Assembly (NCBI GenBank): GCA_950022655.1
Contig: OX465581.1
Coordinates: forward strand, 106,437,125 to 106,501,124
Origin: Alentia gelatinosa
Taxonomy: Eukaryota > Annelida > Polychaeta > Phyllodocida > Polynoidae
DNA: 64,000 nt
Direction: 5' to 3'
Shown: positions 46,101 to 58,100 of the stretch, piece by piece
Layout: every line of letters begins with the position of its first letter
How positions within the stretch are numbered: the stretch's first letter is position 1
Made by a program: the position numbers and the translations under genes
The notes under the pieces: generated by a model
Database searches by the model: none
The model's input: the letters and a program-made list of their open reading frames with translations, nothing else
Told to the model about the DNA's origin: nothing

Positions 46101-49100
46101 TCCCCTGCATTCCCCAACTGGTCAGTACTACACCACCAAACAGGGTAAGACTGGACACCAGTAGGTGTAGGTATTATCTACGCCTTGTAGACGATTTTTT
46201 CTCCCAAACTTCGTGACTGATGTTGTGCTCTGTGTGCTGTTGTGATCAGTTCGATCACTTCCATGTGACGTTGGTGGCAATTGACAGCCACTCCAGACAG
46301 TCCACTCTCCCAGTTCCTCCGGCTTGGCCGTTCCCTTGGGGGAACTGTTCCTCAGTATTTCTACATCGATACATGTACTTATCAACCTCGTCCGTCCGTT
46401 GAGGCATACCACCAAGGCTGCATGCCTCCTCATTGTCAAGTGTTGTTCGTTTCTGGCATGTCCTCATGCAACATACTGTTTCAATAGCCATCCTGCATTG
46501 ATGACATGAGTAGAGTAAACACATTAGACTCACTAATCTATCGCTCGGACTAGTGTATTTGCCTGCATCATAACCTACAGCACCTGATGAGTACTTCACG
46601 TAATACTAAATATACCCATGCAAATTTATTTTCTTTATTTACTTTTCTTCATATCATAACAGTAGCACATCAAAAATGAATTGATTTCCGGACACATTTC
46701 AAATTCCATTAATTCCATTTAATATGTTGTGAGATCAGGATATTAAAACGGGATATTATTCTGTATGTAAACTTGGCTGCGGGTAGGATTAATAACATTA
46801 AATCAAATTGGTATCTTGATGTTGATAGAAGAAAGACATGTCTAGCATTGAAGTACATTTAAAATTCAAATAACATAAACAATTAAAAAAAGTCATATAT
46901 CATGCATACATCTCACTCAAAATACTGAGGATATTTTTTAAAACTTTCTACAGGGAACTTTATATCAGGTGCTGTACCCTGATTTGAAGGTGTAGCGTTT
47001 GCTTAAAATAAACAGATGAATATTTCTCATATGGGTCTAGCGGAGTGTTTTATCTAAGCTTTCTCGTCTACTGTAGATGCCAAAAGTGCTTAGGCTGGCT
47101 GCCAGTGGTAAAAAAGCTTAACAGATTGGCCTCATCATATGACGAACCTATAAATTTGGGACATCGATTTTCTTCGGAAATACACTATTCTGTTTTTTTA
47201 TTGACTCTCATTTCTTTTTCCATTGACACATGTCTTAGCAGTACTATCGTCAATTTTCCACATATATAAAACAAACACATTGTTCACTCTCACAGCACAC
47301 CACACTAAAATATACAACACTAATATACACAAAACTATATTAGAACAGTATCAACATATCGTGCACTCATTTTCAGACTCTTAGGGGTCTATGAGCACTA
47401 TAATAATGCGATGTCCCCAATTCAAGGTTTCCCGTGTGCGATTGATTGTATAGACAAGCATGTTTGTCCGGTTCTCCTTCTGTCCGTTGAGTTTGTTTCA
47501 GGACTAGGTCCATCGGCTCCATGGTTCATCAGCTATCCAATCGCAGTGTTCTCCCAAAACCTGCCTTAATGCCTCTAACATGCGCTAACTTTGATAATGT
47601 ATGACTTTTACATACGTGAAGGTTTCACTCCATCCAGCCCACGCCCCACGCGGCATTTTCTATTGTCGACAACTAGATTGCATAGATAGCACGGTGACAA
47701 ACAGAAAAGTCGCAGAATGGGGGTGACCTTGAATCAAGCGTTAAATTCTCACTCCCTGTCAAACTCACAGTTTTACCACATTCGGTCACTCGGCCAGTGA
47801 TAACGTTAGCGTCTCTAAACCTGTGCTGGGTACAATGCAGGTCTATGTTTGGAGAAGATCCCGTTGAGCAGCTCGAGTCGCTACAAGCAGGCAGAGAGAG
47901 ACGAGCAGATCCTGCACTGCTTTGAACGCTCGGGCGACATCTCACTGCTCCAGCTGCAGGAGCTGTCAGACTTGGGTAGAGGGACGCCCACCACAGTCAG
48001 CCTTGCCGGGGTTCCCTGGAATCTTGTCGACCAGTTGGACACCACTGGCGTAGGTGCCTGTGTTGAGACGGCCATCCAACGGTCTCCAATCCTGTACATA
48101 CGCAACGGGTGAGTATCACCTTAAAAGTAGAATTCCATCTGTTTATCTCTTATCCTACATTTTTTCCAGGATAATATCTGATAATGACAATCTGATAGGT
48201 ATATGGAAATATTTCCATTTCATAATACTGAAAAATAAGATGCGAACCAAGATGATATTTCTGTCCAACAATTGAGACTTTGTAAAGAAATGTAAATTAA
48301 ATTAGTCTATTTGATTATTTCTATGTTTGGTTTGATACCTAAATACAAGCTTGTAACTTACTCGAACCCTATTCATTGATAACAGAGAGCTATCTAAGGG
48401 CATCGGACGTTTCCGGGAACTCCTCCGCGCGGTAGAAAGCCGCTCTGTGCAAACCCTGAGACAGGTATGTGACACAGTTACAAAATATACAAACTCTTTC
48501 CTTATCATAAAGAATTATTCAGGTAAGCAAAAGATATTCTGAAACATTTTCCGATAATAACTTTCATTTACCTTAAAGTCTACTTCTTGTTACTGGACGG
48601 TTGAGGGCCAACAGAGATATAGCGCTCACTTTTTTTTTTTTTCTTTTTTTTTTCCAACATTCTCTTTATTGTGTGATAGTTATTACAATTTTGCTCGTTT
48701 CCAGTTTTATCGACAATAAAGATGGTCTCCGTCAGCCAAGTGTGTATGGCTGGTTTCAATCGGGGGCCAAACCCATAACATCCGCAACAGAATAATGGTA
48801 GGGGGTATGTATTGGAGGCCGAAAGCTACTTTCACATTCCCTACCAGCAGTGGCTTACTTGGGGTAAAACCACTCGGCAGTTACTTGTTACAGTCCCATT
48901 TTGAGAACCGATTTCAGTAGGAATCTACTTCTTACTGGTCAGTCGGAGGCCAACAGAGATGTAGGTCTAGCGGCTACCAGCAGTGGCTTCCTCACAGTAA
49001 AACCACTCGGCAGTGGCTCATTTAGGTCCCGTTTTGAGAACCATTTTCGGGAGGATTTTACGATTTGAGAAGCAAGTTTGTCATAACCCTTAAAAACATT

Positions 49101-52100
49101 ATACTCTGTCCACAACAGTGTAGCTTTTGAAGTCTTGATACATTGGGTTTGTGCTGCACCAAGACAATGTACCAGGGTTTGAAGGCAGTGTTTGCCCACT
49201 TACAGAGGCAGGGCCACTTGGTGTTTGAGAACAATGATGATACCTTTATCATGGCTGAGTGAGGTCGACAGTGTCGGCAGAGCATTGGGGCATTGTTGTC
49301 TTTGCTAGTGAAGCTAAGCTTTGAGGTAAAAGTGTTACTATGCTCACTACATGACTGACTTTCTTGGGTTATGTCATTGATACTTCATGGATGAAAGTTT
49401 CCCCCACAAAGGCAAAAGTTATCAAAATTAAAAAAAGACCTAGGTGCTGGGTGGAAAGTGAAGATTAGACAAGTTGTGAGCCTGATCGGGCTCGTGGTTG
49501 ATTTCTCCAAGGGAATTGAGTATGGAGAAGCCCACTTCAGACACTTGGAGAGAGACACGATTCACATTTAAAAAAAAAAGGGGGGGGGGGGGGGGACTCT
49601 GAGAGGTCCATGAATGTCTCAGAGGAAGGTATGGAGGATGTAGACTGGTGAATGAAAAACATCAAATCAGGCTCTAAAAGTATTAGAGTGCAGTGACCTC
49701 ACCTTACTCTGACGACAGATGCACTTAGGTTGGGGTGTGGTCTGGGATAGTAGAAAAAACACTAAAGGCAGCTGGGCATTTCTAAAACAAGAGCTGCATA
49801 TCAACATGAATGGGAATATGGTGTGGATGACTGCGCAGTATAAGCTCACGACCACAGTGCGGAAAGGTCTGCCCCAGCAGGCTTTTATACCTGCCGCTTT
49901 TCCCGCATCTGACCCGAGGCGGATTGCCAATTCACTCTTGTTTGATTGTCCATGAAATGGATGAAAGGGAATGTGAAAGTAGCTTTCGGCCTCCAATACA
50001 TTGCTAAGTCCTAGAATAATAGTACAATTAGGTGTCTGAATGACGACACTACGATGGTGGCCTATCTGAACCACAAAGGGGGTTCAAAGAGTGAAGGCTG
50101 CAATTTAATTGCATAAAAAATCTGGGAGATGTGGGAACGCCAAAACCTGTGGGTAGTAGGGGCGCACATTCCAGGAGAAAAGAATGTAGAGGCCAACAAA
50201 GATTTGTGTACCAAGTCTAAAGCAGAGTGAGAACGGAGTTTGTGATGGATAGGTTAAGCCACTGTCACATAGATCTGTTTGCTTCCAGGCTTACAAACAA
50301 ATTGCCTCGGTATTTGCTGTTGGCATCCGGATCCTGGTGCAGAAATCATTGACGCTTTCTCCTTCAGATGGAATAATGGATTCTATGCATTCCCCACCCT
50401 TGAGGTTGATTCTCTGGGTCCTTCAAAAGGCAAGGAAGGACAGGGGAGAGGGCATCCTGGTCACACAATTGTGGGAAGCCCAACCTGGGGATGACCTCCT
50501 GAGGCGAACAGCGAAGGAACATCTGGACCTGGGGAGAGTCCCGCTGTGGAACCCAGTGTCCGGAGATCTCTAGCCCCTTTTCCTTGTTGCATGGGCTGTC
50601 TAGATAGAGCTTTTCGGTATTGATCTTAATTGCTTTTTGTATGCAGTCTTGGAGGGATTCCACTAAGAAACAGTAGGAGGTTGCTGGAAGTTATTTTGTG
50701 TTGAAAATATGATAAAACCAAAATAACCTATGGTATTTGATGTCATGAGATGACATCACTGAGTTTATCTGGAGTAATGAAGATCTCGTTCTGCAGTTAC
50801 AGAAACTTGTGAAGCACACCAAAGAAGGCCAAGCCTTCGACCAACTTACGGTAGTAAGTTTAAGTATAAGAAACTGTGCCCAGGCTTTGAAACTGTACTG
50901 TGCTGAAACGAAACGGTGTACGCAGTTGTGGATTACACTGGGGAAGGACCCTCATCCAGCAATGAAAGACATTATCGCCAGGTGGATCTAGATGCTGGTA
51001 TAAACACACAGGCGTTAAAGGTTCGCTCAACCAAGGGAGCAGCTATGTCTAAAGCTACCCTGAGGTTATATTTCAAAGGAAGTCTACAATATTACCAGGT
51101 CGTCCGATGAAGCAACGTTTCCGCCCAGGACTGTTGTCTCCCGACCCATAATTCTGAGTTACTATTAGAGGCTAAGGCACCTTTTGCTTCAATGGATGTT
51201 AAAAACTGCAGGTTCCTGGCAAACACTACATCTCCATTGCTCCTTCCGATGGCCTGGTTACATCATAGACTTTAGGTCAAATATCACTTTTTACCAAGGA
51301 AAGTCTCATCTCACCTATAAATTATGTCAGAATATAGGATAACCATTGCTTGTAATTTCCCTACCTATGTGATAAGAAACATTGTAATTATGACGAATAT
51401 TTTCCTACCTGCATGTTAATATATGTGCCTGTCTGTTTCATTGCAGACACTAGCTCGTCAGCTTGCCGAAGTACTATTGCGGGGTGTTTGTGAAACAACG
51501 TATGACCCAATCAATGTGGACAAACCAATGAATCCCAACAAGCCTCATGTATATAATGGGGAAAGGTATGTATTTAAATAGCTCCTCTGGATATCTGCAG
51601 TCTAAGTCAACCTGTAGATTTAATTATTATAATGTAATACATTTGCTGATACGATATGAGACATGACATTCGACATCATTTGGAGATTTTCCTCCTGAAT
51701 AGAGATTTCACAAAAGTAGGTTATGATTAATCAATAGAATAATCTTATATTTTAGGTTTTACAAGTAGGACACCTCAACTTATTAATTAGTGCAGTTTAA
51801 GAACTTCCTCAAAGTAAAGCTTTTCCTAGAGAAGTTAATGTTATAATTGCTTTTTCCATGGTCTGTCGTATTATGGGAGGAAAAAGACATACGGCAAAGG
51901 CATATTTCCCATAATTTGTATTGCTTTAGCATTTGCATTGGATGTTCCATAGTATAAGGAGTTGGGTTTCCCAAGTTTCTATGAATGTAATTTTAATAAG
52001 AACTGTTCTATGCCTATCATACTCTTGAAGGTTATTTGAAAATATCTAGATATCGTAACACAAAGATATACACAAAATTTGTCAATAGGCAGACTCTCTT

Positions 52101-55100
52101 GTAATACCTTTTGAAATATCAAAAAGAAAAAAAAGAAAAAAGACGTTTAAATGGGACTATCATAAATCCACGACATACATATTGAATAGGTTTAGAAGAA
52201 CTGCTTAGTTAAAGAATATGATTAGCGCGTGACACACAAGGAAAAGATTAAGTAGGCCTAAGTCATATACATATGAATCTTTGAAATAAATGATAGGATT
52301 TCATGTGAACAATGCACACAATTTGTAGGGAGCTATAGTAAGACTATTTTAAACCGAGTTAACACATGTACGTCTTTACCTAACAGTCGCCATGAAAGCA
52401 AGGTACATTGTTATCCCTATAATATGATACAACATATTTAAAGTTACAATCTCCATTTTGTAGGGATATATTCACAATATTACCATGATTTTGATCTGCA
52501 TGGTTGTATTCTCCGTGTTGCTGACGCGCACTGATTGCGTAGTGTCAGCTACAAGGAGAATACGACCATGCAGATCAAAGTCATGGTACCGAAGGTAATT
52601 ATTATCCAGCTTTCCAAATATAAGTTATCAAAGGAAACAGAAATGTAGGAAACGAATTTCCGTATCTTACTTAGTAGTATAATTGTAATGAGACTGTTGG
52701 ATAATGAATAATATTGCTAACTAAAACATTCTCAATGTTACTTATGTCAAAGGTAATTGTCCATCTCTATAGGAGTGACATAAATTTCATAGAGGCTCTG
52801 GTAGGACCTATACGTTACAAAGCAAAGCCTGGTTTTCGATTGTTTCTATGTAAATAAATGTCTCGAGTTGCAGCTATTTGATAATGGCTCTCTATAGCTT
52901 GCGCTTTGAAACCCGACAGATGGTTGTGGGGAAAAATATCAGTTTCTGCTGTGTTCTTTCTTTGTACATCAGGCAAGCTTTTCTGTATCACTCATCAATA
53001 TGCTTACCCAGTACCATGATGGACTTGGTGGGAACCCGGCGTCTCTTTCTAAATCTATGCATATCTTGGCGTACCTTATCCACTATATAGAAACAATAAG
53101 AATAGACCATACCCACATTGGACAGTTTGCTCAACGACATCTATTATTGGTGCTTTAGTCCTACATATTAGACGCTTTGGTATGTTCCTCTGCTGTGGCT
53201 TGCTTTAACCCGTATTGAATATATGGGAGGTGTAATTGTATTGTTCTGTCTAGTGCATTAATAGTATATCTCAACTGTGGACAGTGATTAATGTGTCTTC
53301 GTATGTTGTATTTTGAGAACCTGCATGCGTCGCCCACGCGCTAGCTTCAGGGCTAGGTCTGTTTCACCCAAGTACAGAAGAGACAGAAAGTTTAGCGAGC
53401 CTATGATTGAAAGGTAGAGAGGCGTGATAGTAAAAGTTCCTGCTGTTTTCCTCCTTCTTTCCTTGATAGTGATTTTCATACACGCAACTTCCATGAACCT
53501 TTTTAAAAATGCCAGAGAAAGTAACTTATGGACAATGGTCCTCGACCACAGAGCAGGTCTGGTATACCACAGGGGCTTTCGCCATTGATATCCTTCAAAG
53601 CTTCCGTATCTAAGAGTTTAACAAGTAGCGTGTATGGCCATCGCTATCATGCTTTCTTGGGGATTGCGCTTGCATAGAAAAACTGCCGTTAACCAGTGGA
53701 TTGACAATTAGAAATAATATAGTGTTAAATGGCACTTCCTTCTGTTACATGAGTTAGAGTATGTGTGCACTGCCGTCAAGTACATGCATTGTTTTATTTC
53801 AAACTTAGCTGGTGTGATTTTTTTCTTTTGTGTCTTCTTAAAAATACAGACAACATATTGATTGAATCAAATGCATTAACATTATTATTTTATTCCGTGC
53901 TTTATCATGGTATATCATATCCTCTTTCTTTATTCAATAAGCTAAATGTAATAGAAGAGATCAGATAATTTTGATAAAATGATTTCTATCGTGGCAACTT
54001 TGTTCCTCGATATTTCTTTCCAACTCATTCAGATTTATCCACTTCATGTTTCATGTAAATATGCCTCAAAGTCGACCTGCATAATTTCGTATTACAGTGT
54101 TTTTTCAAACTTATATCACAATGTATAACTTATTGTAAGGAAAGGTGGGTTGAGTGAATTAAAAATTGCATTAATTCAGATGTAATTTACATGGGCTCTT
54201 CAAAATTTGATCACATTAACGCTTCGCTAGATTTGTGTTTTGGTTGTCCGCCAGTGAAAGATTCAAGATGATTCGCTGAGAAAACACATCTTTGCTTTAT
54301 CAGAAATGGCCTACGTTTTTCAAAGTCTACAATTACATATTATGTATGTCATTTAATTTCAATAATGGTTTGATTGCAGATAAAGTAAACGTATATATTA
54401 TGTTTAAATTGAGAAACGAAGCTGTACGTGATATCTCCTTTGATTACCTGAAATTAGCGGATTCTTTATGATTACCTAATGCCTATACTCTTAACCAGAG
54501 TAAGGCAGTCATGCGCAGAACATTTATAACAGTTATTCCAATACCTTTGTTGTTTTTATTTATGAAAATGAAATAAGATGATACTATATTGAATAGTGCC
54601 TACATTAATCTCAGTTGACAAAATTAGAAAATTCTGAAGTTGTTACTTGTTTCTTAACTTTCTATTTTTGTTTTAAGTTTAATTATGCATAGACTGAATT
54701 CTTGACAACATAGTTGTGTCTCATACACATGCTATATCTGCCACACACTCAAATATACTATCTGACATTACAAATTTTTCATTATCTATATTTAAATAGG
54801 CAGTTATGATACTAGGTATGTCATCATTGGTAATGATTTGTTCAGGAATAAAGATAGCTAGAAACAGAACCTCTATTGACACTACACTCTACTAATTCTA
54901 TGGAAGTACTAAAATCCATTTTTGTTGACATGTCCTAAATTATGTCCAGTAAGGTTTTTATATTAAACAAAAAAAAATACAGCGACATCTCAGCATGTAG
55001 TCAACTCTGTGGGCATCACACATACGTTGGCAGGAATAGCACGTGTTTGACCTTGTCGTTTTGGTGTTAACCTCTTCGTTGTACACTGCACGGTCTCTCA

Positions 55101-58100
55101 CAATGCATGTAGCCTATGATGTTGTCGTGTTGAGCAGACTCAGAGAGCGTCAGGCCAAAGCTGCTACCTCTCAAATGCGTGGTCGGTCAGGGTCGATGGG
55201 CGCACTGACCGGTACACCACCGGCCATCATGGTGACGCCGCCGCCAAAAGACAGGTACCGGGTGTCCTCGTGGTTCTCCTTTCTGTTGGTGTATTGACAG
55301 TTTCACTATTGAGCACACGACGGGTTCTTTCTAACTGAGGTGGATTTTTCACGAGCTCTTATGTGCGTTGTGGATAATGTCAAGTGGGTTTTTTGCCATC
55401 ACTATGGAAGGTCTGTAAAGAAAGCAAAAAGCAGAAGAAAAATCCCGATTTATTTGAACCGTTGTTTAGATCTTTAGACGTGAATTTATTGGTTTGATAA
55501 ATGCAAAGTATGAATACAGAGGATATCTACAACGGCCTATAGATATTCTCTGGTACATCTGACGTTTATCGGGTTTTCTATGTATATATGAGTGATAAAC
55601 AGGGTATTGCATGATCGTATATATAATAATAGTAATGGGATATAAGCCATGCTGTATATAGTACACAAATCTGAAATGACCGTTAACTTATATACCACAA
55701 CAATCCTACTCAGTACTCATATATCTGGACTAATACAAAACTAATGGATGTGCAGTTGCTTAGACAAACTGTTTGATAAATGCAACTTCTGATGTTGCTC
55801 AAAGATTTGAGGTCTACTTTTCACTCTAACAATATCTGTTGTCAGGATATCGAAGATGCACAAAATAATGTCTTCATCCAGGAAACGGGTGCAGTAATTA
55901 TATCGTTTGGCTAGTCATTAACGCGAAACTTACGATTAACACTTGGAGAAAGCTAAAAGGCCAATGATTATTGTAGAGATAATGCTTACAGATGAATAGC
56001 GTGATCTTTAGATGGATCGACCAAAGTTATGTGAAATAATTCGGGTAAAGGAATGAATCAATGGTATGTAGGATAATTCATAATAATAGTAATAATGATA
56101 TATGCGCGATATCTATCAGAAATGCCTATCGGGAATACATTTACGTGATTATGCGATAAGTTCTTTTCAATTCGGTTTGAAGGATTGTTAAACATCTATT
56201 CTGACCTACTGACCATCATGCTATCCAAAACATATAGGTCGATGATTATATTTAATCCTAAGCGCAAAATTGAACATGAAACATATAAACACGAACTTCT
56301 GAATTTATGTCATTCTTAGATATAAAAGTTGAAGGAGAACCTAGAGCATTGCTTGCCTCATCAGATGATTAAAATACAGGCTACTAAAAGATGAACTTTA
56401 CGTTATGTGCTTTTCTAATCATGGTATTTTCATTTTTATTTCATTAAATTACCACTGAGTAGATGTATTGCTTTCTGTAGAGAGAATGCACTGATAACTT
56501 GCTTTTTTCTGATGTTCCTCTAATCAATAGGAATACCAATTCGTGATACGGGTGTTGGAGTGATTTATACAGGAATATTCTATCACAAGTAATGGTTCAC
56601 ACAGTTCGAGGGGAAGTTAAGAGTAACCCGTTCCTTCTGTTTTCCTCCCTTAGGTTATTTGTTCCAGAAAATCAGAACGAAGAGACCCTACTTCTACTTC
56701 TGATAGCAGAGTCAATGGTGAGTATTTTATTACATGGTACACCCTCTGACCGACTAGCGGTATCTGAAGTACAACCAGTAACAAGCCTGTCAGTGACTGG
56801 AAGTGCCCAGTCGCAAGACATCTAGTCGCACAGTGTGAATGGCCTCTAGCTTAAAGGTAAAGGAATTAAATCATTGCAAAACAAGGATATCATTCTTACC
56901 TGGGATACTAGCCAAGCCTAGTGGCCTCTTCTGTCATTAACTCAGGACGAATTCCAGTTGGCATTAGTGATAGTCGCATCACACAGAATGCTGATCGGCA
57001 GCCTTTACCCGTTAATACAAGTTATCACATCTTATAACGAAGTATATTTACTCATGAAAAAAAAAAAAAAAAAAAAAATCCGAGAGAAAGATTGTAGACC
57101 ACAGTCTAAATCATACTCACCTGCATTTTTTTCCATAACTCTCCAACGAGAAAAACGAAAAAATTAATGGAAAAATCTTTACAAACAAATATTTACTCAT
57201 GAAAGTTTGCTGTTTTGTTAAGGCAACTCGCGACGCGGTGCTGAATCGGTCTCCGGAGCACACGGAGGCGCGGCTGCACACGTTTCACAACACGACGGCC
57301 GTGTACGACCTACTCACCATCGCCCTCGTCAAGCACGCCCAATTCAACATGCTCTCAGAGGTGACTGCAATCCCTCTATATATATCTGTACCTGTATAAA
57401 TCTTCCCTTCTTTTTAGTACGTTTATTAATACTGATAATACTCCGCTGGTTTCCATGTACAGTAGAACCCCGCCTAACGGACACCCCGCGTAAGCGGACA
57501 CCCGCGTTAACAGACACCCGCGTTAACAGACACCTTTGGTCGGAACGGTTCCCTATATTAGATGTTTATTTTAACCCCGTGTAAGCGGGCACCCCGCGTA
57601 AGCGGACACTTTGGCCCGGAACAGAGGGTGTCCGCTTAAGCGGGGTTATTCTGTATTACCAATCTTGCTGGTTACAAATTTGACAATTTTCCGTTTGAAA
57701 ATGTAGACATAGAAAACACATATATGTACACTATAATATAAGTGAGCTCAATGTTAACATCCCAAACTCGATCACTACTAGTTGATGGTTAGTGATCGAG
57801 TTTTGGATGGTCACATTGAGTTCGTATGTATATATGTATATGTGTTTTCTATGTATACATAGAAAGAGATAATCCCTTAATTATCCGTTTCTTGAAACTG
57901 AATCATATTCTTTATTATTATTATCATTTTTTTTTTTGGGGGGGGGGGGGGGAGGGGGTTGATATAGCCAAATCTTTTTATCGAGTTTGATGTGTATTTT
58001 GTTGACCATTGTTGTTGATTTTTTTCAGACATTTGAACGTGCCATGAAGTTTTCATTCGATGAATTTCACATCTGGTATCAATTTGCCTTGTCACTTATA

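Larger units (their letters stand above)
51566..56653 (+). other. TTC7 intron around the second cassette exon
   Basis: 5.1 kb, AT-rich, interrupted only by the candidate exon 55138-55254 and a foldback element (52481-52588). No other coding sequence recognised. Confidence 0.55.

Noticed and set aside
46082..48464. Mutually exclusive use of the two GLCLEK exons
   Set aside because: The first exon ends in phase 1 while the exon after the second needs phase 2, so replacing one by the other would shift the frame; only inclusion or skipping works.
49667..50074. 135-codon minus-strand frame
   Set aside because: Lies antisense to the DIRS RNase H relic; the plus strand explains the sequence better.
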